Shown here: positions 45,003-51,539 of the stretch, in pieces
Numbering within the stretch: position 1 is the first letter of the stretch
Layout: every line of letters starts with the position of its first letter
The notes under the pieces: generated by a model
Told to the model about the DNA's origin: nothing
What the model saw: only the letters and a program-made list of their open reading frames with translations
Databases searched by the model: none
Program-made: the position numbers and the translations under genes
Source: Melioribacteraceae bacterium
GTDB taxonomy: Bacteria > Bacteroidota > Ignavibacteria > Ignavibacteriales > Melioribacteraceae
DNA length: 64,000 nt
Direction of reading: 5' to 3'
Assembly (NCBI GenBank): GCA_030584085.1
Contig: CP129490.1
Coordinates: 1,149,511-1,213,510, forward strand

Positions 45003-45123
45003 GCGGTCATTCTGAATGTAGCGAAGCGGAATGAAGAATCTCACCCAGAATAAATTGAGATTTTCAAAAATATTCGGATGAGATTCCTCACTCACCCAAA
45101 TACGGTTCGTTCGGAATGACGCT
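45003..45123. repeat. Dispersed imperfect palindromic repeat (MITE/REP-like)
   Basis: The outer ends GCGGTCATTCTGAA and TTCGGAATGACGC are near-perfect reverse complements. Inner segments AAGAATCTCA and TGAGATTCCTC also pair, so the whole about 120-base segment can fold into one long hairpin. The motif 'tcattctgaa...agcgaag...gaatctca' is one I remember as a recurrent intergenic repeat in Bacteroidota-related genomes. It separates prfB from yjbQ and contains no gene. Confidence 0.65.
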
Positions 45124-45186
45124 TTATCGGTTTTGCAAAAGACTATTAAACCAACGACAATATTTTTTAATAAAAGGTAACTCAAA

Positions 45187-45600
45187 ATGAAATTTCACAC
45201 AGAATATCTTTGGTTTAACACAACAAAAAGAAGAGAGTACATTAACATCACTCACGAAGTTGAAAAAGCATTACATAAATCCGGTATTAAAGAAGGAATG
45301 ATACTCGTTTCGGCAATGCACATCACCGCCGGAGTTTATGTAAATGATGCGGAAAATGGATTGATCGCCGATATTGACGAATGGTTGGAAGGATTAGCCC
45401 CATTCAAAGAAGGTTATCGTCATCACAGAACCGGTGAAGATAACGGTGATGCTCATTTAAAAAATTTACTCGTCCATCATCAAGTAATAATTCCAGTAAC
45501 AGATGGTAAACTTGACTTCGGTCCTTGGCAGCAAGTCTATTATGCAGAGTTTGACGGCAAGAGAAGAAAACGTGCAATTATAAAAGTTATGGGTGAATAA
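45187..45600 (+). CDS. YjbQ/UPF0047 family protein (thiamine-phosphate synthase-like)
   Basis: 137 residues, whole length of the family. Conserved blocks are '[18 protein letters not shown]' near residue 38 (His), '[27 protein letters not shown]' (in pieces near 78-105) and '[21 protein letters not shown]' near 108. YjbQ-type proteins have been proposed to have secondary thiamine-phosphate synthase activity, but their main role is unclear. It is followed 4 bases later by the GT2 gene. Confidence 0.87.
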   Translation: MKFHTEYLWFNTTKRREYINITHEVEKALHKSGIKEGMILVSAMHITAGVYVNDAENGLIADIDEWLEGLAPFKEGYRHHRTGEDNGDAHLKNLLVHHQVIIPVTDGKLDFGPWQQVYYAEFDGKRRKRAIIKVMGE

Positions 45601-45604
45601 ATTA

Positions 45605-46375
45605 ATGAGTGAAAAAATCTCAGCAATAATTATAACCGGAAACGAAGAACATAATATTCGTGAATGTTTAGAAAGTGTAACTTGGTGCGATGAAATTGTT
45701 TTAGTTGATTCGGAAAGCAAAGATAAAACTGTTGAGATTGCAAAAGAATTCACCGATAAAATATTTATCAAAAGTTGGGAAGGTTACGCTAAACAAAAAA
45801 AATACTCTCTCGAACTTGCAAGAAATGAATGGGTTATAAGTATTGATGCCGATGAGCGTGTTTCGGAAGGTTTAAAAAAAGAAATTCAAGAACTAGTAAA
45901 AACGAATCCACAATTTGACGGTTACAGAATACCGCGTGAAAGTTACTTCTTAAACAAAGTTATTAAATCATGTTTCTGGTATCCGGATTACCAACTTAGA
46001 CTCTTTAGAAAAAGTAAGACACATGTAATAGATAGAAAAGTTCACGAAGGATTTAATGTCGATGGTAAAATAGGAACATTAAAAAATGATTTGATTCATT
46101 TCACACATCAAAACTTATCGGATACATTTGCTAAGATAAATAAATATTCTACTCTTGAAGCTGAAGAAAGAGTTAATTCCAAAATTGTTAAACCATATCA
46201 AATAATATTACATCCGGTTGCGGCATTTCTAAATCATTTCATATCGCGCAAAGGTTATAAAGACGGAGTGTATGGAATGATGGTTTCCGCAATTCATGCA
46301 ATGACAAACATGATGACCTACATGAAAATGTGGGAAATGCAGAATGTAAAGAAAATAGATAAACGATGGGGCTAA
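45605..46375 (+). CDS. Glycosyltransferase family 2 (WaaE/LPS core-like)
   Basis: 256 residues from ATG 45605; an in-frame TTG at 45593 overlaps yjbQ. The GT2 fold is clear: 'ISAIIITGNEEHNIRECLESV' (pieces) at the N-terminus, 'EIVLVDSESKDKTVEIA' near residue 31 and the DxD-like 'ISIDADERVSEGL' near 80. The C-terminal part ('IILHPVAAFLNHFI') suggests a membrane-associated helix. It resembles LPS inner-core glucosyltransferases of the WaaE type. The last codons (TGG GGC TAA) lie inside a palindromic repeat at 46368-46491, so the native C-terminus may have been altered. Confidence 0.85.
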   Translation: MSEKISAIIITGNEEHNIRECLESVTWCDEIVLVDSESKDKTVEIAKEFTDKIFIKSWEGYAKQKKYSLELARNEWVISIDADERVSEGLKKEIQELVKTNPQFDGYRIPRESYFLNKVIKSCFWYPDYQLRLFRKSKTHVIDRKVHEGFNVDGKIGTLKNDLIHFTHQNLSDTFAKINKYSTLEAEERVNSKIVKPYQIILHPVAAFLNHFISRKGYKDGVYGMMVSAIHAMTNMMTYMKMWEMQNVKKIDKRWG

Positions 46376-46491
46376 AGCCCATTATTATTGTTAGATTTTC
46401 TTCCGTCGGTTGAAACCGACGGCAATTTTCTCAGTATTGCCCCGACTTTTAAGTCGGGGTTAAACAATTACAATTAATCCTGGCTTTAGCC
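46368..46491. repeat. Hairpin-rich dispersed repeat element
   Basis: Terminal inverted segments are GGGCTAAAGCCC (46369-46380) and TGGCTTTAGCCA (46481-46492). Two perfect internal hairpins are CCGTCGGTT/AACCGACGG (around 46403-46422) and CCCCGACTT/AAGTCGGGG (46440-46459). The GT2 gene's stop codon lies in the left terminal segment. Such hairpin strings look like a non-coding dispersed element; there is no transposase. Confidence 0.65.
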
Positions 46492-46507
46492 ACTTTATAA
46501 ATTTACA

Positions 46508-46828
46508 ATGAGTAAAAAGAACAAAGATTTTTTCGATAGAGTTTTCGAGATAACCGCAAAAATCCCAAAAGGAAAAGTCACAACTTATGGTGCAATTGCC
46601 GAAGTCTGTGGACTAAAATCATCTGCTCGGACGGTTGGTTGGGCACTTAACTCATCAAAGCATTCCAACATTCCCGCTCATAGAGTAGTAAATAGAATGG
46701 GCGCGCTCACCGGCAAAATGCATTTCGGCGATCCACATTTAATGAAAGACCTTTTAATTTCTGAAGGTGTGGAATTTGATGAAAATGATCGCGTAAATAT
46801 GAAAAAACATTTCTGGAAACCGAAATAG
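46508..46828 (+). CDS. Alkyltransferase-like (ATL) protein, MGMT family without catalytic cysteine
   Basis: 106 residues, matching the DNA-binding domain of O6-alkylguanine-DNA alkyltransferase: 'IPKGKVTTYGAIAEVCG' (helix-turn-helix), 'SARTVGWALNSS' (arginine finger region) and 'IPAHRVVNRMGALTGK'. The active-site PCHR of MGMT reads PAHR here, so the acceptor cysteine is absent. ATL proteins bind alkylated guanine and hand the lesion to nucleotide excision repair; uvrC is encoded at 6515-8344. Single gene after the repeat. Confidence 0.9.
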   Translation: MSKKNKDFFDRVFEITAKIPKGKVTTYGAIAEVCGLKSSARTVGWALNSSKHSNIPAHRVVNRMGALTGKMHFGDPHLMKDLLISEGVEFDENDRVNMKKHFWKPK

Positions 46829-46936
46829 TTTTTACATTTTAAATTGACTTGACTTTAGGATTCGCACCTCCTATTTTTCTATTGAACTAATAAGGTTTGA
46901 AGGAAAATTAACGAAACTTAATTTAGGAATTTAAGA

Positions 46937-47830
46937 ATGAATTTTATGCTCGTGATACTATTTCTAGCTGCAAACCAACTTTATTCACAAATCAATACAG
47001 TAGAAGAAGCATTAAAATATTATCCATTACATATTGGTAATTATTGGGAATATGAAACAATTGAAAGTCAGCCAGGATTTGGACCTGATATTTCTTGGTA
47101 TATTTATAAAAAAATCGTTGCTGATACTCTATTGGGTAATCAAACATACTCTGTTGTTGAGAGTGCTAAACTTGGAAGTGAAAGCGCCTCAAGAATATTT
47201 CTTCGAGTAGATTCAACTGATGGAAATATTTATCAATACCATCATGACAAAGAGTTTGTTATCGATAGTTTGCTTGCACAAGTTGATGATTTTTTGCCGT
47301 TCTGTCATTATTTAAAGAGTTTTGAACAAGAAGAATTATTTGATGAGCTGAGGTGGACACGATTCGCCGATCAATATTGTGCAAGTAGTACAAATTATGA
47401 TGGTTGGAAATATACTGAAAATATTGGAGTGTCATATTTTTATGAAACAATAATTATAGTCTGGGCTGTAAATTATTATTCTTACTTAAGGTACGCTGAA
47501 GTAGATGGGGTTAAGTATGGAACTAAGACAAGTGTTAAAGAAAATAATGATATCCTAAATAAGTTTACTTTATCCCAAAACTACCCAAACCCATTCAACC
47601 CAACCACAACAATAAAATTCTCAGTCCCCAATGTAGGGACAAGTCGCGACTTGTCCCTACGTGTGTATGACATGTTAGGTCGGGAAATCCAGACTCTCCT
47701 CAACAAACCAATGCAACCCGGCAGTTATGAAATAGAATTCGACGGCAGCAATCTAACAAGCGGTGTTTACTTCTATGTTTTGGAAACCGGTGGAAAAACA
47801 TTAAGTAAAAAAATGGTGTTGATAAAATGA
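46937..47830 (+). CDS. Secreted protein with T9SS type A sorting domain, paralogue 1
   Basis: 297 residues. A signal peptide (about 1-18, ending LYSQ) is followed by a unique region with 'YYPLHIGNYWEYE', a phrase I associate with Ignavibacteria secreted proteins. The C-terminal about 86 residues form the T9SS type A sorting domain: 'LSQNYPNPFNPTTTIKF', 'YDMLGREIQTLLN', 'GVYFYVLETGG', ending in a lysine-rich 'SKKMVLIK'. It should be exported by Sec and then moved to the surface by the type IX system. The middle has no assigned function. A 28-bp palindrome (47633-47660) encodes 'VGTSRDLSLR' inside the sorting domain. The stop overlaps the next gene in ATGA. Confidence 0.87.
   Translation: MNFMLVILFLAANQLYSQINTVEEALKYYPLHIGNYWEYETIESQPGFGPDISWYIYKKIVADTLLGNQTYSVVESAKLGSESASRIFLRVDSTDGNIYQYHHDKEFVIDSLLAQVDDFLPFCHYLKSFEQEELFDELRWTRFADQYCASSTNYDGWKYTENIGVSYFYETIIIVWAVNYYSYLRYAEVDGVKYGTKTSVKENNDILNKFTLSQNYPNPFNPTTTIKFSVPNVGTSRDLSLRVYDMLGREIQTLLNKPMQPGSYEIEFDGSNLTSGVYFYVLETGGKTLSKKMVLIK
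47633..47660. repeat. 28-bp perfect palindrome inside T9SS coding sequence, copy 1
   Basis: GTAGGGACAAGTCG followed directly by its reverse complement CGACTTGTCCCTAC. It is in frame within the sorting domain of the gene at 46937-47830. The same 28 bases recur at 48589-48616. GTAGGGACA...TGTCCCTAC palindromes resemble dispersed intergenic repeats I know from many bacteria. Confidence 0.9.
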
Positions 47831-48786
47831 AAAATTTCAATCGAATTATACTTTTATTTTTATTGATTTTTATTACAGTATGTAATGCTCAAGAGCACTT
47901 CAAAAAACTTGATTCTGTTCCTAAAGAATTTGAAGAAAAGTATATGGTAGAAGAGCATGATTGGAGACCATTATGGGTGGGGAATATGTGGCAATATTCT
48001 TCTGGTGGTAAAATAAAAACAAGGTTTGTTGAAAAAGACACAGTTGTAAATGATCAAATATATTTTAAAAAGGTCGATTACTTGTATGATAATGGTCATG
48101 TATTTATGTGGGAAAGAAACAAAATTGATTTTAGTTCGACATTAATGCTTGACGTAGCAGATGTAAATCATAACAGTGTTTACAACGAAGAGCTTTTATT
48201 GGATAGTGTTGATATGAGCGATGACGTATACTATATAAACTCATATAGATTTGTATATCCGGGTTGGGAATATAAATTCTTTGAAATTCCTTATGAGACG
48301 AGAGTGAGTAGACCTCTATGGTATGAGGTTTTTGGTGATACTGTTCTCACGCGAGAAGTTTCGTATGACGGATTTTTCCAATCGGAAGTTCTTGCTGACG
48401 GCATTGGATGTATTCTCATCAAAGAAGAAGGACACTGGATGTATCTCAAAGGTGCGATAATTTATGGTGAGCAGTATGGAACAATTGTCTCCGTTGATGA
48501 AGAGGCAATCGACAATCAACTCGCACTTTCCCAAAACTACCCAAACCCATTTAACCCAACCACAACAATAAAATTTACAGTTGCAAATGTAGGGACAAGT
48601 CGCGACTTGTCCCTACGTGTGTATGACATATTAGGTCGGGAAATCCAAACCCTCCTCAACAAACCAATGCAACCGGGCAGTTACGAAGTACAATTCGATG
48701 GAAGCAATCTAACAAGCGGCGTTTACTTTTACGTTTTAGAAACCAGTGGAAAAAGGTTAACTAAAAAAATGTTGTTGGTAAAATGA
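47827..48786 (+). CDS. Secreted protein with T9SS type A sorting domain, paralogue 2
   Basis: 319 residues. Signal peptide about 1-21 (ILLFLLIFITVCNAQ). The unique region has 'PLWVGNMWQYSSGG', parallel to 'HIGNYWEY' of its upstream neighbour, so the two are distant paralogues in their N-terminal parts. The last 86 residues are almost the same as in paralogue 1 (LSQNYPNPFNPTTTIKF...LTKKMLLVK), and the DNA aligns without gaps over 258 bases (47573-47830 with 48529-48786). Expected to be a T9SS-exported surface protein. The start overlaps the upstream stop by 4 bases, so the pair is probably translated together. Function unknown. Confidence 0.87.
   Translation: MKNFNRIILLFLLIFITVCNAQEHFKKLDSVPKEFEEKYMVEEHDWRPLWVGNMWQYSSGGKIKTRFVEKDTVVNDQIYFKKVDYLYDNGHVFMWERNKIDFSSTLMLDVADVNHNSVYNEELLLDSVDMSDDVYYINSYRFVYPGWEYKFFEIPYETRVSRPLWYEVFGDTVLTREVSYDGFFQSEVLADGIGCILIKEEGHWMYLKGAIIYGEQYGTIVSVDEEAIDNQLALSQNYPNPFNPTTTIKFTVANVGTSRDLSLRVYDILGREIQTLLNKPMQPGSYEVQFDGSNLTSGVYFYVLETSGKRLTKKMLLVK
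48589..48616. repeat. 28-bp perfect palindrome inside T9SS coding sequence, copy 2
   Basis: Identical in sequence to 47633-47660 and at the same position and frame within the sorting domain, exactly 956 bases downstream. It encodes the same peptide 'VGTSRDLSLR'. Confidence 0.9.
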
Positions 48787-48914
48787 AATGATTCAATCGA
48801 ATTATTTTTCTTTTTTGAATTCTAAGTCCTGAATTCTCCATTCTACTTAAAAAGAATAATTGCAGATAGTTTTACCTATGGTTATATTATGACATCATTA
48901 TGGAGGCACATTAA

Positions 48915-49154
48915 ATGAATAGTATTACCGTAAGAAATATACCTGAGAGAGTTCATAAAAAACTTAAACAACGTTCCGAACTTTCCCGCAGAAGTATAAA
49001 CAGTGAAATAATTGCTTGCCTTGAAGAAGTTCTGCTCACAAATAAACTTGAGGTTGAGCAGATTCTAGAAAAATCTAAAATGATTAGGGATAATCTCAAT
49101 TTCGAAATCAATTTAGATGAGCTTGAGAAAGCAAAGGATAACGGTAGAATATGA
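48915..49154 (+). CDS. FitA/VapB-like ribbon-helix-helix antitoxin
   Basis: 79 residues. The N-terminal RHH motif is clear: 'NSITVRNIPERVHKKLKQRS' as the DNA-binding strand, then 'SRRSINSEIIACLEEVL'. The C-terminal tail (about 48-79) is charged and should wrap the toxin. SD GGAGGC precedes the ATG. It overlaps the downstream PIN toxin in ATGA, the standard layout of VapBC/FitAB modules, in which the antitoxin or the complex represses its own promoter. Confidence 0.88.
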   Translation: MNSITVRNIPERVHKKLKQRSELSRRSINSEIIACLEEVLLTNKLEVEQILEKSKMIRDNLNFEINLDELEKAKDNGRI

Positions 49155-49546
49155 TTGTTATAGATACAAATGTTGTAGCATATCTATTTATGAATGGAGA
49201 ATATACCCAAAATACCGAAAGACTGTTAAAATCAGATTCTCATTGGTGTGCACCTTTGCTTTGGCGTTCTGAATTTAGAAGTATTCTTACTCTTTATATG
49301 CGTAAAAAACTGCTTACTTTAAATCAATCATTTGAGATAATGCGAGAAGCGCAAAAAATCCTGAAAGGGAACGAATTCTCTGTTGACTCAATTGCGGTAT
49401 TAGAAAGAGTCAATAAGTGTAAGCTTTCAGCATATGATCTAGAATTTGTCACTCTTGCGGAATCACTGAAAGTTAAACTTATTACATTGGATAAAAAGAT
49501 TGTAAATGAATTTCCGAAAACAGCTGTATCCCTAAAAGATTACTAA
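49151..49546 (+). CDS. VapC/FitB-like PIN-domain toxin
   Basis: 131 residues. Predicted metal-binding acidic residues are Asp5 in 'VIDTNVVAY', Glu41 in 'WRSEFRS' and Asp96 in 'SAYDLEFVTLA'; the late motif 'KLITLDKKI' fits too. PIN toxins are Mg2+-dependent RNases, usually cutting tRNA or rRNA. It is translationally coupled with the antitoxin. It ends in a short gap with a palindrome (49575-49607) before the convergent LiaF-like gene. All catalytic positions appear intact, so it is likely functional. Confidence 0.9.
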   Translation: MIVIDTNVVAYLFMNGEYTQNTERLLKSDSHWCAPLLWRSEFRSILTLYMRKKLLTLNQSFEIMREAQKILKGNEFSVDSIAVLERVNKCKLSAYDLEFVTLAESLKVKLITLDKKIVNEFPKTAVSLKDY

Positions 49547-49574
49547 AAATTTTTGATAATGCAATTTATTATTC

Positions 49575-49607
49575 GTGGAGACATCCCGCAAATCGGGATA
49601 TCTCTAC
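49575..49607. repeat. Palindromic hairpin between convergent genes
   Basis: GTGGAGACATCCCG (49575-49588) and CGGGATATCTCTAC (49594-49607) form an imperfect 14-bp stem with a 5-base loop. It sits between the vapC stop and the LiaF-like gene stop. It may be another dispersed palindrome that works as a two-way terminator; there is no strong T-run. Confidence 0.55.
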
Positions 49608-49610
49608 AAA

Positions 49611-50522
49611 TTAATATCTACTCACTTCAACATTAGAAACCGCACCGTGAATTTCGATATAAATCTTATTTGATGATTCATCGAAATTATTTGTTTCATA
49701 TACATTGTTAACTTTTCTGAATCCTTCAAAATCTTTACCGGATAAAAACATTTCACCACGGATTTGACATCCACTGTTTCTGGGAACAAAAATCTCTAAA
49801 TTTGCAGCACCCATTTCAACTTTTACATCTGATCTTTCAAGTTTGTCTCCAAGTCTTAATTCGATATCGGTCGCACCTGTCTTTAAACTAAGTTCATGAA
49901 TTTTGAATTCTTCTAATTCCAAAATTGAACTTGCTGCGCCAAGTTTAAGATCCATATCCCAAATGGGATTTTCATTTAGCCTGATATCTAAACGATTATC
50001 AATCCTGTCTTCGAACACTCTAAACGATGAATCTTTCATTCTAAGATCTATCAACGCCTTATTGCCGGAGATTCGTGTATCAAATTTATATCTTGCAAAA
50101 TCTCCCCGCGTATATCCATTAATTAAATCGTCGGTAGTTTTTCTTACAACAATTTTTCCCGCACCGGCGGAAAGTTCCAAGAAAGCATTTTCGATTGACT
50201 CATCATAATCAGCTATAAAATTCTGAGAATCATTTCTCCATTCAACATTCGAATCCCATTTGTCATTCCAAAAATTAAAATTGGTTACACGAGTTACAGC
50301 ACCGTAAATAATTAATCCGGTCAAAATACCAAGAACAATCGCGATAAATGGTTTGACAACAGATTTCTTAGCAAGTATTAATCCGCCCCAAAGTATCAGA
50401 AGAACCGGCCAAAAATCCGATAAATAACCTAAGTCAATATAAAACCAATCAAACTTTGCGGCTAAGATCAAAACACCGATTGTAACAAAAACTAATCCCC
50501 AAAATAATTGACCCGCTTTCAT
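49611..50522 (-). CDS. LiaF-like membrane protein (LiaI/LiaF TM region plus beta-helical 'toastrack' domain)
   Basis: 303 residues. Up to four membrane segments fall in the first about 85 residues ('LFWGLVFVTIGVLILAAKF', 'FWPVLLILWGGLILAKK', 'FIAIVLGILTGLIIYG'), matching the LiaI-LiaF transmembrane module. The remaining about 200 residues are repetitive beta-strands ('NAFLELSAGAGKIVVRKT', 'LKLGAASSILELEEFKI', 'KVEMGAANLEIFVP') as in DUF4097/LiaF C-terminal domains. Such proteins modulate envelope-stress responses in Gram-positives. It overlaps the upstream pspC-like gene by 4 bases (ATGA). The role in this organism is inferred from family and pairing. Confidence 0.78.
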   Translation of the reverse strand: MKAGQLFWGLVFVTIGVLILAAKFDWFYIDLGYLSDFWPVLLILWGGLILAKKSVVKPFIAIVLGILTGLIIYGAVTRVTNFNFWNDKWDSNVEWRNDSQNFIADYDESIENAFLELSAGAGKIVVRKTTDDLINGYTRGDFARYKFDTRISGNKALIDLRMKDSSFRVFEDRIDNRLDIRLNENPIWDMDLKLGAASSILELEEFKIHELSLKTGATDIELRLGDKLERSDVKVEMGAANLEIFVPRNSGCQIRGEMFLSGKDFEGFRKVNNVYETNNFDESSNKIYIEIHGAVSNVEVSRY

Positions 50523-50992
50523 TGTTTATTCTCTTTTTTGTTTAATGAATTCATAACTAAATAAATACCACCGGCAACTAAAGCCAGAGGAAGTACATCG
50601 GAAAAATCAAAATGTGGGAACCAATTTTCCGCTAAGAATATGAATCCCAACGCGATTAAAATAACGCCTACGACAATTCTTCCTTTTCCGTTTGGATGAT
50701 CGGTTGATTGTTGACGATCGGTCGACTGTTTTGGTGTCTCGGCCGTTTGCTTATTATCTGAATGAGCATTTTCACTTCCTGAACCCATTTCGTACGAATA
50801 AGTTTTGTAGGGTTCTTCTTGAACGACAATCCATAAAATTATGTAGAGTAAAATTCCGAGTCCGTTTATTAAAGTAATAATTACAAAAAGAACTCTAATT
50901 AAAACCGGATCGAGGTTCAGATAATCGGCTAAACCGCCGGCAACTCCACCAATAATTTTTTTTGAACGGGAACGATATAGTCTTTCTGCCAT
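50519..50992 (-). CDS. PspC-domain membrane protein
   Basis: 157 residues from ATG 50992, chosen because a good SD (AGAGAGG) lies 6 bases upstream; a further in-frame ATG at 51034 would add 14 polar residues. The PspC signature 'RLYRSRSKKIIGGVAGGLADYLNLDPVLIRVLF' (pieces, residues 4-36) leads into a membrane segment. A polar linker is followed by two C-terminal membrane segments (LiaF-TM-like, 'IALGFIFLAENWF'). PspC proteins sense envelope damage. It forms a two-gene unit with the LiaF-like gene. Confidence 0.86.
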   Translation of the reverse strand: MAERLYRSRSKKIIGGVAGGLADYLNLDPVLIRVLFVIITLINGLGILLYIILWIVVQEEPYKTYSYEMGSGSENAHSDNKQTAETPKQSTDRQQSTDHPNGKGRIVVGVILIALGFIFLAENWFPHFDFSDVLPLALVAGGIYLVMNSLNKKENKQ

Positions 50993-51225
50993 GGTAAACC
51001 TCTCTTTTGGATTCAAATTTTTAGACGCACTCATTTTTGAAATGTTTTGAGGGTTTTCTATAATTTTCCCACTTTTTTGTCATAAATTGTCACTTAATAC
51101 TTAAACTTATTTCATCAGGTTACCAACTAGCTGTACCGGTGCTCTCAATAAATTGGAATTCCAGCAATTATGTTATTTGATTAAAATTCTTGATGTTTTT
51201 GATCTCGATCCTTCCTCCCTTTATT

Positions 51226-51437
51226 CAACCACTTCATGGTTGTTATTCAACTCATCAATTTTTAATCTTGGGGTGTTGCCCCAAGCTATTCATATCTGAC
51301 TCCTTCGGAGTTGTTTCTCAAATATTGCAAAAGACATAAATTATCAAGTTGACTGCGAAGCAGTCAAATATAAATAGCTCGGTGTGAAACACGGAGAAAA
51401 TGAAACCAGATAAAGTATATGAACCCTGAAGGGGTTC
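51226..51437. repeat. Cluster of five hairpins, inverted-repeat element
   Basis: This lies in the 547-base gene-free stretch 50993-51539. Hairpins are: CAACCA/TGGTTG (51226-51242), CTTGGGG/CCCCAAG (51267-51285), GACTCC/GGAGTT (51298-51312), TTGACTGC/GCAGTCAA (51349-51367) and GAACCC/GGGTTC (51421-51437). AGCTATTCATAT (about 51284-51295) reappears inverted as ATATAAATAGCT (about 51368-51379), so the block has an overall two-fold symmetry. No ORF is supported here. The rest of the gap shows nothing recognisable. Confidence 0.65.
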
Positions 51438-51539
51438 AATTTCATAAAGTTCCTAAATTTTAATGATAGCTTCCTATTTGCATTGATAAATCGGAATAAG
51501 TTGTCTATTTTTTAAGATCATAAATTATTTAGTTTATCA

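Noticed and set aside
44967-45185. 72-codon minus-strand ORF
   Set aside because: It is made almost entirely of the palindromic repeat at 45003-45123; such repeats often leave chance ORFs. No SD and no family resemblance.
45003-51437. CRISPR array or insertion sequence in the repeat-rich part
   Set aside because: The repeats are palindromic and differ from each other. There are no evenly spaced identical repeats, no spacers, no cas genes and no transposase.
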